From: Acetobacter fallax | Lineage (GTDB): Bacteria; Pseudomonadota; Alphaproteobacteria; Acetobacterales; Acetobacteraceae | Assembly: GCF_011516735.1 (NCBI RefSeq) | Contig: NZ_WOSX01000003.1 | Location: forward strand, 62,001 to 126,000 | DNA length: 64,000 bases | Direction of reading: 5' to 3' | In this document: positions 1-8,956 of the stretch, piece after piece | Layout of the letters: every line of letters begins with the position of its first letter | How positions within the stretch are numbered: the first letter of the stretch is position 1 | The notes under the pieces: generated by a model | The model's database searches: none | What the model saw: the letters and a program-made list of their open reading frames with translations, nothing else | Told to the model about the DNA's origin: nothing | Translations under genes and position numbers: made by a program

Positions 1-290
1 GCAGAGCGCGACAGACGGTTAACCCCGAAAGACATCACCATGACAAAGCCAAGCGGGGCAATCATAGCCAGCCAGCCAAGCCCTGTCGGTGCAACACCGC
101 GTTCCGTCATATGAAAGAAGAGCGCCCCGACGGATGTATTGGCGATGACATACGCAACCAACGCTGTAAGCAGAAGGCCGGATGCCATCCAGTTATAGAC
201 GCGGAGCATGTATGTCCGAAGGCCAGCGTCCACCTCGGCTGACGGTACACCAGTGGCAGAAGGCGACGAACGGAAGTCGCTGAATGACAT
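1..290 (-). CDS. Bax inhibitor-1/YccA family membrane protein (partial)
   Basis: Only the first 96 codons lie in the window; the frame is still open at base 1. The ATG is the complement of bases 288-290. The reading gives a hydrophilic N-terminus of about 28 residues, then the motif LRVYNWMASGLLLTALVAYV, which is typical of the first membrane helix of bacterial Bax inhibitor-1 (YccA/YbhL) proteins, and a second helix starting near LGWLAMIAPLGFVM. Family members are seven-helix inner-membrane proteins tied to ion leak and FtsH proteolysis control. The gene points away from adhA, so the 600-base gap between them must carry both promoters. Family assignment is from the visible N-terminal third only. 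Confidence 0.85.
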   Translation of the reverse strand, partial: MSFSDFRSSPSATGVPSAEVDAGLRTYMLRVYNWMASGLLLTALVAYVIANTSVGALFFHMTERGVAPTGLGWLAMIAPLGFVMVMSFGVNRLSRS

Positions 291-554
291 GATTCTTCCT
301 CTTACTTTCCCGGCAAAACCGGCATGCTTACTGATATGCGCATAGCAGACAAGCAATTCAAGTCCAGGATTTCTAACCCGTTTCCGCGCCGCATCATAAT
401 TAAAGGTGAGTCATCCGCCTCACATACCGACTCCCTTTCAAGCGTCGGATCGGCGCCGGGTTCACCCCGGCAGGCACCGTCCGTGATCACCTTTCTGTGA
501 GGAAACCCCTCCCATAACGCTCAGAAACAGCCCCGAGACCAGATATGAGGTCAG

Positions 555-603
555 TCATGGTCGAACAGCACGAAACAACATGAAACAGACCGTGCGACCA
601 TGA
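555..603. repeat. Inverted repeat / hairpin far upstream of adhA
   Basis: The 9-base arm TCATGGTCG (555-563) is matched perfectly by CGACCATGA (595-603). Inside it, CACG (569-572) can pair with CGTG (591-594), giving a two-tier stem around an A-rich 18-base loop. It starts about 350 bases before the adhA start codon. It may be an operator, an RNA hairpin or chance; nothing in the sequence decides between them. Confidence 0.45.
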
Positions 604-789
604 TCGAATTCGCTGTGTATTCATGCGGACATGGCAGTAGAGAGCGGGACATACGCCAAATTCCTCTCCGCAGCCCATCTTGCTGACAGAGGCGGGGAAC
701 ACACCACAGACTGTCCATGACAGGCATCGTCACAGGCGAAAGCTGCTTACCTGTTCTGAAAAGCCCCTACGGCTGACGCATAGGCCGTC

Positions 790-826
790 CCCACATGACA
801 CGATTGACATGATCAGTTCATGTGGG
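790..826 (+). promoter_or_regulatory. Candidate adhA promoter/operator repeat
   Basis: CCCACATGA (790-798) and TCATGTGGG (818-826) form a perfect 9-bp inverted repeat; a third copy of the half-site, ACATGA (807-812), sits between them and itself pairs with TCATGT (818-823). A consensus -35 hexamer TTGACA lies inside (804-809), but at 17 bases downstream only a poor -10 match is seen. The start codon of adhA is at 905. This arrangement suggests a regulator site overlapping a promoter; that is inference. Confidence 0.4.
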
Positions 827-904
827 CTGACTGACCCGCAACGGTAATTCCGCATTGATTTGCCGATTGAAGCTGCAATCAGTGATTTGTCGAGGACGTA
901 AGAC

Positions 905-3136
905 ATGATCCGCCCCGCATCCGCCAAGAGGACTTCCCTGCTTGGCATTCTCGCGGCAGGAACCTTCCTTGCTGCAGCCCTGGGCCAGCCCGCTGGCTCG
1001 GCCCGCGCCGCCGGCGCTTCCGGTGACACTGGTGAACAGATCATCCACGCGGACGATCATCCCGAAAACTGGCTCACTTATGGCCGAACCTATTCCGAAC
1101 AGCGTTACAGCCCGCTCGATAAGATCAACCGCGAAAATGTCGGCCAGCTGAAACTGGCCTGGATCAACGAACTGGACACCAACCGCGGTCAGGAGGGTAC
1201 CCCTCTGATCGTGGACGGGGTTATGTACGCGTCTACCAACTGGTCCAAAGTCCGGGCTCTGAAGGCTGATACCGGTGCGCTGCTCTGGGCGTTCGACCCG
1301 AAAGTTCCTGGCAACATTGCCGATAAAGGCTGCTGCGACACGGCCAACCGCGGCGTTGCTTACTGGAACGGCAAAGTCTATGTCGGCACTTTTGATGGTC
1401 GCCTGATCGCACTGGACGCAAAAACCGGTAAGCAGATCTGGAGCGTCAATACGATTCCGCAGGAAGCTGCCCTCGGTAAACAGCGCTCTTATACGATCGA
1501 TATCGCACCCCGTGTTGCCAAGGGCCGCGTCATTATCGGCAACGGCGGCTCCGAGTTTGGTGCGCGAGGGTTTATCTCTGCCTTTGATGCCGAAACCGGT
1601 AAGCTGGACTGGCGCTTCTTTACAGTGCCGAACAACAAGAATGAGCCGGATCACGCTGCCTCTGACAGCATTCTGATGAACAAGGCTTATAAAACATGGA
1701 GCCCGACAGGCGCCTGGACCCAGCAGGGCGGCGGCGGCACAGTATGGGATTCTCTCATTTACGATCCTGTCACTGACCTGATTTACATCGGCGTCGGCAA
1801 CGGTTCGCCATGGAACTACAAATATCGTTCAGACGGCAAAGGGAACAATCTGTTCCTTGGCAGCATTGTCGCCGTGAAACCGGAAACCGGCGAGTATGTC
1901 TGGCACTTCCAGGCAACGTCGATGGATCAGTGGGATTACACCTCGGTCCAGCAGATCATGACGCTTGATCTGCCGATCAACGGTGAAACCCGTCACGTTG
2001 TCGTTCACGCACCGAAGAACGGTTTCTTCTACATGCTTGACGCGAAAACCGGGCAGTTCATCAAGGGCAACAACTACACCTATGAGAACTGGGCCTACGG
2101 CCTGGACCCGAAGACAGGTCGCCCGATCTACAATCCGGAAGCGCTCTGGACGCTTAACGGCAAGGAATGGTACGGCATTCCCGGCGCACTCGGCGCCCAT
2201 AACTTCATGTCCATGGCCTACAGTCCCAAAACCGGGCTCGTGTATCTTCCTGTCCACCAGATCCCCTTTGTTTACAAGAATCAGGCGGGCGGCTTCAAGG
2301 CGCATCCGGATTCATGGAATCTCGGTCTCGACATGGTTAAAGTCGGTCTGCCGGACACACCGGAAGCCCGCACCGCTTACCTGAAGGACCTGAAAGGCTG
2401 GCTTGTCGCCTGGGATCCGGTCAACATGAAAGCGGTCTGGAAGGTCGATCATAAAGGTCCGTGGAATGGCGGTATCCTTGCCACTGGTGGCGATCTACTG
2501 TTCCAGGGACTGGCGACCGGAGAATTCCACGCCTACGATGCGACCAACGGCAATGATCTGTTCAACTTCAATATGAAGAGCGGCGTCATTGCTCCGCCAG
2601 TAACCTATACAGTCAACGGCAAGCAGTTTGTCGCGGTTGAAGTCGGCTGGGGTGGTATTTTCCCGATTTCGGCAGGCGGCATGTCCCGCGCTTCCGGCTG
2701 GACCGTCAATCATTCTTACATCGCAGCCTTCTCACTTGATGGTAAGGCCAGCCTTCCGCCGATGAATGAGATTGGCTTCCTGCCCGTGAAGCCACCTGCG
2801 CAGTACGATACGAAGGTCGTCGACAAAGGCTACTTCGAATACGAGACCTACTGCCAGACCTGTCACGGCGACGGCGCGGAAAGCGGCGGCGTGCTGCCTG
2901 ATCTGCGGTGGTCGGGTGCTATCCGGCATCAGGACGCGTTCTACAATGTCGTGGGTCGCGGTGCTCTGACCGCTTATGGCATGGACCGCTTCGATACTTC
3001 CATGAAGCCTGATGAAATTGAGTCTATCCGGCAGTTCATCATCAAGCGTGCCAATGAAACCTATCAGCGCGAAGTCGATGCCCGGAGGAACGATAAGAAT
3101 GTTCCGGACAGCCCGACTCTCGGCATTACTCAGTAA
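905..3136 (+). CDS. adhA: PQQ-dependent alcohol dehydrogenase, large (quinohaemoprotein) subunit
   Basis: Periplasmic catalytic subunit of the membrane alcohol dehydrogenase that oxidises ethanol to acetaldehyde and passes electrons through haem c to the cytochrome subunit and ubiquinone. The 743-residue product has an N-terminal signal peptide ending near ARA-A (about residue 35), an eight-bladed PQQ propeller, the vicinal disulfide pair Cys143-Cys144 in KGCCDTANRG that contacts PQQ, the likely catalytic Asp344 in DQWDYTS, and a C-terminal cytochrome c domain with CQTCH (Cys650, Cys653, His654). Length matches known Acetobacter and Gluconobacter AdhA. GAGGACG lies upstream of the ATG. adhB follows 56 bases later and the two share one terminator, so they are an operon; the small subunit adhS is not here, as is usual. 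Confidence 0.98.
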   Translation: MIRPASAKRTSLLGILAAGTFLAAALGQPAGSARAAGASGDTGEQIIHADDHPENWLTYGRTYSEQRYSPLDKINRENVGQLKLAWINELDTNRGQEGTPLIVDGVMYASTNWSKVRALKADTGALLWAFDPKVPGNIADKGCCDTANRGVAYWNGKVYVGTFDGRLIALDAKTGKQIWSVNTIPQEAALGKQRSYTIDIAPRVAKGRVIIGNGGSEFGARGFISAFDAETGKLDWRFFTVPNNKNEPDHAASDSILMNKAYKTWSPTGAWTQQGGGGTVWDSLIYDPVTDLIYIGVGNGSPWNYKYRSDGKGNNLFLGSIVAVKPETGEYVWHFQATSMDQWDYTSVQQIMTLDLPINGETRHVVVHAPKNGFFYMLDAKTGQFIKGNNYTYENWAYGLDPKTGRPIYNPEALWTLNGKEWYGIPGALGAHNFMSMAYSPKTGLVYLPVHQIPFVYKNQAGGFKAHPDSWNLGLDMVKVGLPDTPEARTAYLKDLKGWLVAWDPVNMKAVWKVDHKGPWNGGILATGGDLLFQGLATGEFHAYDATNGNDLFNFNMKSGVIAPPVTYTVNGKQFVAVEVGWGGIFPISAGGMSRASGWTVNHSYIAAFSLDGKASLPPMNEIGFLPVKPPAQYDTKVVDKGYFEYETYCQTCHGDGAESGGVLPDLRWSGAIRHQDAFYNVVGRGALTAYGMDRFDTSMKPDEIESIRQFIIKRANETYQREVDARRNDKNVPDSPTLGITQ

Positions 3137-3192
3137 GTGGCTTGTCCCAGGTAATGACGTCATCTGAACAAAAGCGACGCGGTGGTGAAACA

Positions 3193-4620
3193 ATGATCAA
3201 GGGACTTAAGGCTGCGATCGGCGCAGCCGTAGTCGGACTTCTGACGGGGACGTCGCTCAGCGCGACCCCGGGTCTGGCTCAGGATGCAGACAGTGATCTG
3301 GTGGCCAAAGGTGCGTATATCGCGCGTCTTGGCGACTGTGTGGCCTGTCACACGGGATTGCATGGAAAGGTCTATGCGGGCGGTCTTGAGATCAAGACGC
3401 CCATTGGAAAGATCTACTCAACCAACATCACGCCTGATCCGACACATGGCATCGGCACTTACACGCTGAAAGAGTTCGACGACGCAATTCGTCGTGGCGT
3501 GCGTAAGGACGGATCGCCTCTGTATCCGGCCATGCCTTATCCGTCCTTCGCCCGGATGACGGACGACGATATCAAGGCGCTGTATGCTTACTTCATGCAC
3601 GGCGTGAAGCCTGAGGTACAGACAAACCGGCCGACAGACATCAGCTGGCCGCTTTCCATGCGCTGGCCGCTTGGCTTCTGGGCCAAAATGTTCGCTCCGG
3701 CACCTAAAGGCTTCACGCCTGCACCGGGAACCGATCCGGTCGTCGCCCGTGGCGAATATATCGTGACAGGCCCGGGCCATTGCGGTGCGTGTCACACGCC
3801 TCGTGGCATCACGATGCAGGAAAAAGCGTATGACGGCGCAGGCGGCGCAGACTTCCTCGCCGGTGGTGCTCCGATCGACAACTGGATCGCTCCGAGCCTG
3901 CGCAACGATCCGGTCGTTGGACTTGGTCGCTGGTCAGAAGACGATCTCGTCCAGTTCCTGAAGTCGGGACGTATCGACCACTCTGCCGTGTTCGGTGGCA
4001 TGGCGGACGTTGTAGCATGGAGCACACAGTACTTCACGGATGACGATCTCCGCGCCATGGCGAAGTATCTGAAGAGCCTGCCACCGGTTCCGGCCGCGAA
4101 AGGCGATTACACATACGACGCATCTACAGCGAAGATGCTTGATTCCGGCAATACCGCCGGTACAGCTGGTGCTGACATCTACGTTCAGCAGTGCGCAATC
4201 TGTCACCGGAACGACGGCGGCGGTGTCGCCCGTATGTTCCCGCCAGTGGCCGGCAATCCGGTTGTTGTTTCGAATGATCCGACGTCGGTGGCCCATATCA
4301 TCGTTGCGGGTGGCGTTCTGCCTCTCACAAACTGGGCACCTTCCACCGTCGCCATGCCGGCCTATCAGCATATCCTGAACGATCAGCAGATCGCGGATGT
4401 AGTGAACTTCATCCGGTCGTCATGGGGCAACAAGGCCTCCTCGAATATCTCTGCCGGCGATATCGAGAAGCTGCGGACTTCGGGCACGTCCATCAATGCT
4501 CAGGCATGGGATGCGAGTTCAAGCACGACCTCCACATGGGGTTTCTCTGTTCCGCAGCCTTACGGCGCAGGCTGGACATTCGCTCCTGCCACGCATACGG
4601 GCGTCGACGCGGCTCAGTAA
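3193..4620 (+). CDS. adhB: Alcohol dehydrogenase cytochrome c subunit
   Basis: Three-haem cytochrome c subunit that anchors the alcohol dehydrogenase to the membrane and hands electrons to ubiquinone. The 475-residue product starts at the ATG at 3193; an in-frame TTG at 3142 would add 17 polar residues ahead of a good signal peptide and is less likely. The signal peptide ends at GLAQ (residue 30). Three CXXCH haem sites are present: Cys49-Cys52-His53 (CVACH), Cys197-Cys200-His201 (CGACH) and Cys334-Cys337-His338 (CAICH). The third lies in a separate cytochrome domain with PP-rich linkers. It is followed by the terminator at 4668. Related gluconate and sorbitol dehydrogenase cytochromes look alike, but adjacency to adhA fixes the partner. 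Confidence 0.97.
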   Translation: MIKGLKAAIGAAVVGLLTGTSLSATPGLAQDADSDLVAKGAYIARLGDCVACHTGLHGKVYAGGLEIKTPIGKIYSTNITPDPTHGIGTYTLKEFDDAIRRGVRKDGSPLYPAMPYPSFARMTDDDIKALYAYFMHGVKPEVQTNRPTDISWPLSMRWPLGFWAKMFAPAPKGFTPAPGTDPVVARGEYIVTGPGHCGACHTPRGITMQEKAYDGAGGADFLAGGAPIDNWIAPSLRNDPVVGLGRWSEDDLVQFLKSGRIDHSAVFGGMADVVAWSTQYFTDDDLRAMAKYLKSLPPVPAAKGDYTYDASTAKMLDSGNTAGTAGADIYVQQCAICHRNDGGGVARMFPPVAGNPVVVSNDPTSVAHIIVAGGVLPLTNWAPSTVAMPAYQHILNDQQIADVVNFIRSSWGNKASSNISAGDIEKLRTSGTSINAQAWDASSSTTSTWGFSVPQPYGAGWTFAPATHTGVDAAQ

Positions 4621-4667
4621 GACACCTTTCACGACCTCCCTTCCCGCCTCGGGAAGGGAAACAAAAA

Positions 4668-4699
4668 AGCCACGGATCTCTCGTCCGTGGCTTTTTTTT
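4668..4699 (+). terminator. Rho-independent terminator of adhAB
   Basis: A perfect 9-bp stem AGCCACGGA/TCCGTGGCT with a 7-base loop is followed by eight T. It is preceded by an A-run, so it can also stop transcripts arriving from the right. Confidence 0.93.
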
Positions 4700-4842
4700 G
4701 TGTCTTGTTTTCGCCCTGCGCGGCCATGCCCGGGCTGCAAAATTCAGCAACCGCCAGAAACCCATTTTATTTTGAACATATCGGACTACCGGGATTTCCT
4801 AGCTATCAGTCCGGAAACCAGTCAGCAATTACTCAGATACAA

Positions 4843-4959
4843 TCAAAGCCCGCCCGTCACGACATGTGCAAGCCTGTGCAGGGCTGCGACGTCTGCCACG
4901 GGGTCCAGGCTCGGACCGGATGCCTTCGTCCACAGCTCAATCTTCACAGCCTGTAACAT
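4843..4959 (-). CDS. Candidate small protein of 38 residues
   Basis: A short minus-strand frame between the adhB and argB terminators. It starts with ATG at 4957-4959 preceded by GGAGG (complement of 4970-4974) at a spacing of 10, and ends with TGA. The product begins MLQAVKIELW and ends in an amphipathic stretch with AALHRLAHVVTGGL. Composition looks protein-like and the ribosome site is better than for any other short frame here, but I do not recognise the family. The rest of 4700-5044 shows nothing else I can support. Confidence 0.35.
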   Translation of the reverse strand: MLQAVKIELWTKASGPSLDPVADVAALHRLAHVVTGGL

Positions 4960-5043
4960 GACATATCCGCCTCCGTGTCGATGAGCTGCGTCCCCTCTCT
5001 CCTACCCCACACGATTTCTGCTCAACTCTTCACGCTGCCGGAA

Positions 5044-5080
5044 TCAAAATGGCCCGGAGCCACTCAAAGCTCCGGGCCAT
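5044..5080 (-). terminator. Rho-independent terminator of argB
   Basis: A 12-bp perfect stem ATGGCCCGGAGC/GCTCCGGGCCAT (5049-5060 and 5069-5080) with an 8-base loop is followed, on the minus strand, by a short T-rich run. It lies about 45 bases after the argB stop. Confidence 0.85.
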
Positions 5081-5125
5081 CCCTGTCCACCTGGTCGTAA
5101 CCGGGCCGCTATTCTGACCGAAACT

Positions 5126-6046
5126 TCAGTCAGCACTCTCGTCACGCCGGATCATCGTTCCGGAACCAGCTTCCGTGAACAGTTCCAGCAAGCAGGCATG
5201 GGGTACACGCCCGTCCACAATGACAGCCGCCTTAGCGCCCGCCTGGACTGCTCGCAGGCATGTCTCAACCTTCGGGATCATCCCACCGGAAATCATGCCC
5301 GACTCAATTCCTTTCCGTGCCTGTTCAGCCGTCAACTCCGGAATCAGCTTGCCATTTGCATCCAGCACACCGGGAACATCTGTCAGCATCAGCAGTCGTG
5401 TCGCATGCACCGCACCTGCCACAGCACCGGCAATCGTGTCCGCGTTGACGTTATACGTTTCGCCGGCATACCCGGCGGCAATCGGCGCAATCACCGGGAT
5501 CAGTCCCGAACCGGAAAGTGCATAGAGAACCTGCGGATCAACCCGGTCAGGCTCACCCACAAAGCCAAGATCCAGCGTCTGCTCAATGCCGCTTGCCGGA
5601 TCCCTGACTTTCCGCACAAGCTTACGTGCCTTGATCAGCCCGCCATCCTTACCGGAAATACCCACGGCCAGAGCCCCGGCCCGATTGATCAGTCCTGCGA
5701 CCTGTTTATTTACAGAGCCGCACAGCACCATCTCGATAATGTCGATCGCGGACTCATCGGTCACCCGCAATCCATCCACGAAATGCGACCGGACCTGGAG
5801 CCTCTCCAGCATGCTGTTGATCTGCGGACCGCCACCGTGAACGACAATCGGATTGATCCCGACCAGTTTCAGCAACCCGATGTCGCTGCCAAAACCTTTC
5901 GCGAGTTCCGCGTTACCCATCGCATGGCCGCCATATTTCACGACGATCGTATCGCCTGCATAACGACGCAGATACGGTAACGCACCGGCAAGAGTCGCAG
6001 CCTGCTGCATCGGATCAGCTACCGGAGGAAGCCCGTCGTCCGTCAT
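5126..6046 (-). CDS. argB: Acetylglutamate kinase
   Basis: Phosphorylates N-acetylglutamate in the second step of arginine synthesis in the cytoplasm. The 306-residue product shows the amino acid kinase fold: VVKYGGHAMG near residue 35, the glycine loop VHGGGPQIN near 68, and GKDGGLIKARK in the mid-region. The C-terminal VETCLRAVQAG helix and VDGRVPHACLLELF end are typical of ArgB. Length is usual for the alphaproteobacterial enzyme. It is 70 bases downstream of engB on the same strand and ends at a strong terminator, so it is probably the last gene of the rpmH-to-argB run. Confidence 0.97.
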   Translation of the reverse strand: MTDDGLPPVADPMQQAATLAGALPYLRRYAGDTIVVKYGGHAMGNAELAKGFGSDIGLLKLVGINPIVVHGGGPQINSMLERLQVRSHFVDGLRVTDESAIDIIEMVLCGSVNKQVAGLINRAGALAVGISGKDGGLIKARKLVRKVRDPASGIEQTLDLGFVGEPDRVDPQVLYALSGSGLIPVIAPIAAGYAGETYNVNADTIAGAVAGAVHATRLLMLTDVPGVLDANGKLIPELTAEQARKGIESGMISGGMIPKVETCLRAVQAGAKAAVIVDGRVPHACLLELFTEAGSGTMIRRDESAD

Positions 6047-6116
6047 ATCACCTCACCTGTTCAGGAATTCCGCCCGGTCTCATTGCCGGTATATCGCGTG
6101 TAGCATCGAACAGCGT

Positions 6117-6791
6117 TTATGGCTGTGCAAATCCAGCCAGTTCCGCACGCAGTTCCGGAATGCCACGACCTGTCTGGCTACTGGTCGCAATCACAACAGG
6201 ATGCGCCGCCGGATGCCGCCCGATCTCTTCCACCACACTGTGATACCGCGCCTCTTCCGCACGCGGCTTCACGCTGTCGCACTTGGTCAGTACGACCTGA
6301 AAATTGATCGCCGCCCGGTCGAAAAGGTCCATCACCTCCTGGTCTGAAGCTTTGGTCTCTATCCGTGAATCCAGCAGGAGAATGACCCGGCGCAGGTTCG
6401 GGCGGCCACGCAGATAGGAGAACATCATCTCCTGCCAGTCTTCCTTCACCGCTTTTGCCGCTTTCGCGAAGCCGTAGCCCGGCATATCGACCAGAACCAG
6501 CCTTTCCGCGAGATTGAAGAAGTTAAGCTGCTTCGTCCGTCCCGGCTCCGATGATGCTCGCGCCAGAGCCTTCCGTCCCGTCACCGCATTGAGGAGACTG
6601 GATTTCCCCACATTCGAACGACCAGCAAACGCGACTTCCGGTTCGTCCGGAGCCGGAAGCTGTTCAAGCTGCTGCGCACCATGAAAGAAATCGCATGGAC
6701 CGGCAAATAACAGCCGGCCAGCTTCGATCTGCTCCGGAGACAGTTCCAGTGATCTGTCGAAGCCCTCCGGACGTGCATCGCTCCCGGCCAT
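6117..6791 (-). CDS. engB: Ribosome biogenesis GTP-binding protein EngB (YihA/YsxC)
   Basis: Small TRAFAC GTPase needed for assembly of the large ribosomal subunit. Of 224 residues, the G1 loop GRSNVGKS is at 57-64, G3 DMPGYGFA at about 102-109, G4 TKCD at 169-172 and a G5-like ATSSQTG near 200. The N-terminal 50 residues are a modest extension compared with the E. coli protein. The start is four bases after the yidC stop, so the two are cotranscribed and likely translationally coupled. Confidence 0.96.
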   Translation of the reverse strand: MAGSDARPEGFDRSLELSPEQIEAGRLLFAGPCDFFHGAQQLEQLPAPDEPEVAFAGRSNVGKSSLLNAVTGRKALARASSEPGRTKQLNFFNLAERLVLVDMPGYGFAKAAKAVKEDWQEMMFSYLRGRPNLRRVILLLDSRIETKASDQEVMDLFDRAAINFQVVLTKCDSVKPRAEEARYHSVVEEIGRHPAAHPVVIATSSQTGRGIPELRAELAGFAQP

Positions 6792-6795
6792 CTGT

Positions 6796-8559
6796 TCAGC
6801 CTTTCCGTTTCACAGGCGGCAAAATGGTCGTTTTCGGCTTCTTCTTCTCATTCGCATGCACACGCTTGATCACGAACTGCTGCGCAATCGTCAGCAGGTT
6901 ATTCCAGCAATAGTAAATCACCAGACCCACCGGCTGCCGCGCCATGAACAGCGTGAAGATGACTGGCATCATCATGAAAATCTGCTTCTGCATCGGATCC
7001 GTGGCAGCAGGATTGCTCCGCTGCATCAGAAAGATGGTCAGGCCATAGCAAATCGGCCACGCACCAAGCCAGAGCATCGTCGACAGATGCGTCGGATCAA
7101 ATGGGACCAACCCGAACAGATTGAAAATATTGGTCGGATCAGGTGCCGACAGATCGTGAATCCAGCCCACGAACGGCGCATGGCGCATCTCGATCGTGAC
7201 ATACAGATCCTTATACAGACACCAGAAGACCGGCGCCTGGATCAGCAACGGCAGACAACCACTCGCCGGACTCACACCTTCCTCACGATAAAGCGCCATG
7301 ACCTTCTGGTTCATCTCAACCGGATTGTCTTTGTAGCGCTCGCGAATAGCCTGAATCTTCGGCGCAACTTCGCGCATCGCTGCTGCCGCACGGAAGCCCT
7401 TGGAAGCCAGTGGGAAGAACAGCGTTTTAACAATCAGAGTAAACGCCAGCAGGGCCAGAGCAAAACTGCCAAGATGCTGATACAGCCAGTCCAGTACGAA
7501 GAAGACCGGACGCGTCAGAAACGCGAACCAGCCAAAATCCACCGCTTTCCAGAAATCCGGAATATTCAGTTCACTCTGATAGCGCTCCAGCAGCCGGACT
7601 TCCTTAGCGCCCGCAAAGACGTGTCCGACCATCTCGCCAGTGCCATTCGGCGCAACGACAAGCGGTTGCTGACGAGTAAAGCCAACCTGATAAGCGCCAT
7701 CTGGTGTATCGAACCCGTAAGTGCCGGTAACGTCCGCCGTCTGATCGGGAATAACCGCGGCCAGCCAGTATTTGTCGGTGATACCAGCCCAGCCGCCCTT
7801 CGCGGATTTCGTCCAGGACACATAATTCGGTGCCGTCGAACCCGTGCGAAGCGACTTGTAAGAATCCTCCGCCAGACGACCGTCAATCACGGAAACAGGT
7901 CCCTCATGAACCAGCACGCCACCCGTCTCGACCGGCGTGTATCCACGCACAACACGCGAATAAGGCACCAGAGAAATTGCCTCGCCCGTCGTATTATGAA
8001 CCCGCTGCGTGACCGAAAACATGTAATCCCGGTCCACCGACAGCACGAGCTCAAACGTCACACCCGAACCATTGTCCCAGTTCAGCGTCACCGGCGCGCT
8101 GGAATCCAGCTTCGGAGCCGTCGTCTTCCAGAGCGAATGAGCATCCGGCAGGCGAATATTCTGCCCGGGCGCACCATACCAGCCAAACTCAATATAATTC
8201 GGCTCTTTCCCGCCCTGCTCTTCCAGCACACGCACCAGCGGACTGTCAGGCTTTACCGTCTCATGATAAGTACGAAGAACCAGGTCATCGAGACGAGCGC
8301 CCCGCAGATTGACGGACCCGCTTACATCCACGGCATCGATCGGCAGACGCACCGGAGCGGTGCTGTCGCCATTCCCCGCCACCGAGCCGGCAGGAGGCGC
8401 CAGAGCCTGCTGCGGAGGCGTTACGGACGACGCAGTCTGCTGAGCGCCGGGTTTTCCCTGGATGGCTGCCGGAGTTTTGCTCTCCGGCATAAAGTAATCG
8501 AAACCCAACAGGACCAGCGCCGACAGAATGGTCGCTAATATGACGCGTTTGATATCCAT
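6796..8559 (-). CDS. yidC: Membrane protein insertase YidC (Oxa1 family)
   Basis: Inserts and folds inner-membrane proteins alone or with SecYEG. The 587-residue product has an N-terminal helix (about residues 7-23), a Pro/Ala/Gln-rich linker, the large periplasmic beta-sandwich domain typical of Gram-negative YidC (about 75-345), then the conserved 60KD insertase core with five helices in total; EGVSPASGCLPLLIQAPVFWCLY marks the core in abbreviated form at GVSPASGCLPLLIQ. A basic tail (RVHANEKKKPK) is expected to contact the ribosome. It follows yidD by 85 bases and precedes engB by four. Confidence 0.97.
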   Translation of the reverse strand: MDIKRVILATILSALVLLGFDYFMPESKTPAAIQGKPGAQQTASSVTPPQQALAPPAGSVAGNGDSTAPVRLPIDAVDVSGSVNLRGARLDDLVLRTYHETVKPDSPLVRVLEEQGGKEPNYIEFGWYGAPGQNIRLPDAHSLWKTTAPKLDSSAPVTLNWDNGSGVTFELVLSVDRDYMFSVTQRVHNTTGEAISLVPYSRVVRGYTPVETGGVLVHEGPVSVIDGRLAEDSYKSLRTGSTAPNYVSWTKSAKGGWAGITDKYWLAAVIPDQTADVTGTYGFDTPDGAYQVGFTRQQPLVVAPNGTGEMVGHVFAGAKEVRLLERYQSELNIPDFWKAVDFGWFAFLTRPVFFVLDWLYQHLGSFALALLAFTLIVKTLFFPLASKGFRAAAAMREVAPKIQAIRERYKDNPVEMNQKVMALYREEGVSPASGCLPLLIQAPVFWCLYKDLYVTIEMRHAPFVGWIHDLSAPDPTNIFNLFGLVPFDPTHLSTMLWLGAWPICYGLTIFLMQRSNPAATDPMQKQIFMMMPVIFTLFMARQPVGLVIYYCWNNLLTIAQQFVIKRVHANEKKKPKTTILPPVKRKG

Positions 8560-8644
8560 ACCGACCGGCTGGCCTCTCTTACAAAGGGTAACACCGCGAC
8601 GGCAATGCGGCAGTCCATCTCAATCGGGGTCTCTCATAGCGAAG

Positions 8645-8956
8645 TTACGCCCGATTTCCAGCCGTTCCTTCATCCCGAACGTGACTTTTCGCGGTTTCGC
8701 CGCATAGCGGAACCGGATCATAGCCTCCCACCGACCACGGATTGCATCGTAGAATCCGCTTTACCGTCAGCCAGCCGCCACGCATGGCACCATGCTTTCT
8801 CACTGCGTCAATGCCATAGCAGCTACAGGAAGGGTGAAACCGGCAATTCGGCCCCGTAACAGGGCTCAGCACGATCTGCCACAGACGCATGCCTCCGATG
8901 AGCACGCCCGAAGCAATCCGGCTGCCTGCTCCGCGCCCGGATTCGTCGTCGCTCAC
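8645..8956 (-). CDS. yidD: Membrane protein insertion efficiency factor YidD
   Basis: Short membrane-associated protein thought to help YidC-dependent insertion. The 103-residue product carries the family signature [17 protein letters not shown] and the downstream RILRCNPW, with the three conserved cysteines. A weakly hydrophobic N-terminal helix precedes it. Its ATG overlaps the rnpA stop by four bases (ATGA), giving the standard rnpA-yidD-yidC coupling. Confidence 0.96.
   Translation of the reverse strand: MSDDESGRGAGSRIASGVLIGGMRLWQIVLSPVTGPNCRFHPSCSCYGIDAVRKHGAMRGGWLTVKRILRCNPWSVGGYDPVPLCGETAKSHVRDEGTAGNRA

Larger units (their letters stand above)
291..904. other. Long divergent intergenic region upstream of adhA
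   Basis: About 610 bases separate the Bax-inhibitor-like gene (leftward) from adhA (rightward). Short open frames on the minus strand here have no family resemblance, no convincing ribosome site and overlap one another, so I call no gene. The region holds a 9-bp inverted repeat at 555-603 and a nested repeat at 790-826 (listed separately), plus a small GC hairpin at 455-471. Such a long leader is consistent with a heavily transcribed, regulated operon. Confidence 0.6.

Noticed and set aside
3142-3192. An upstream TTG start for adhB
   Set aside because: It would put 17 polar residues ahead of a complete signal peptide; ATG 3193 gives the family length.
6856-8538. A 560-codon open frame on the plus strand
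   Set aside because: It is antisense to yidC, rich in Arg/His/Gln as expected of a complementary-frame artefact, and has no family resemblance.
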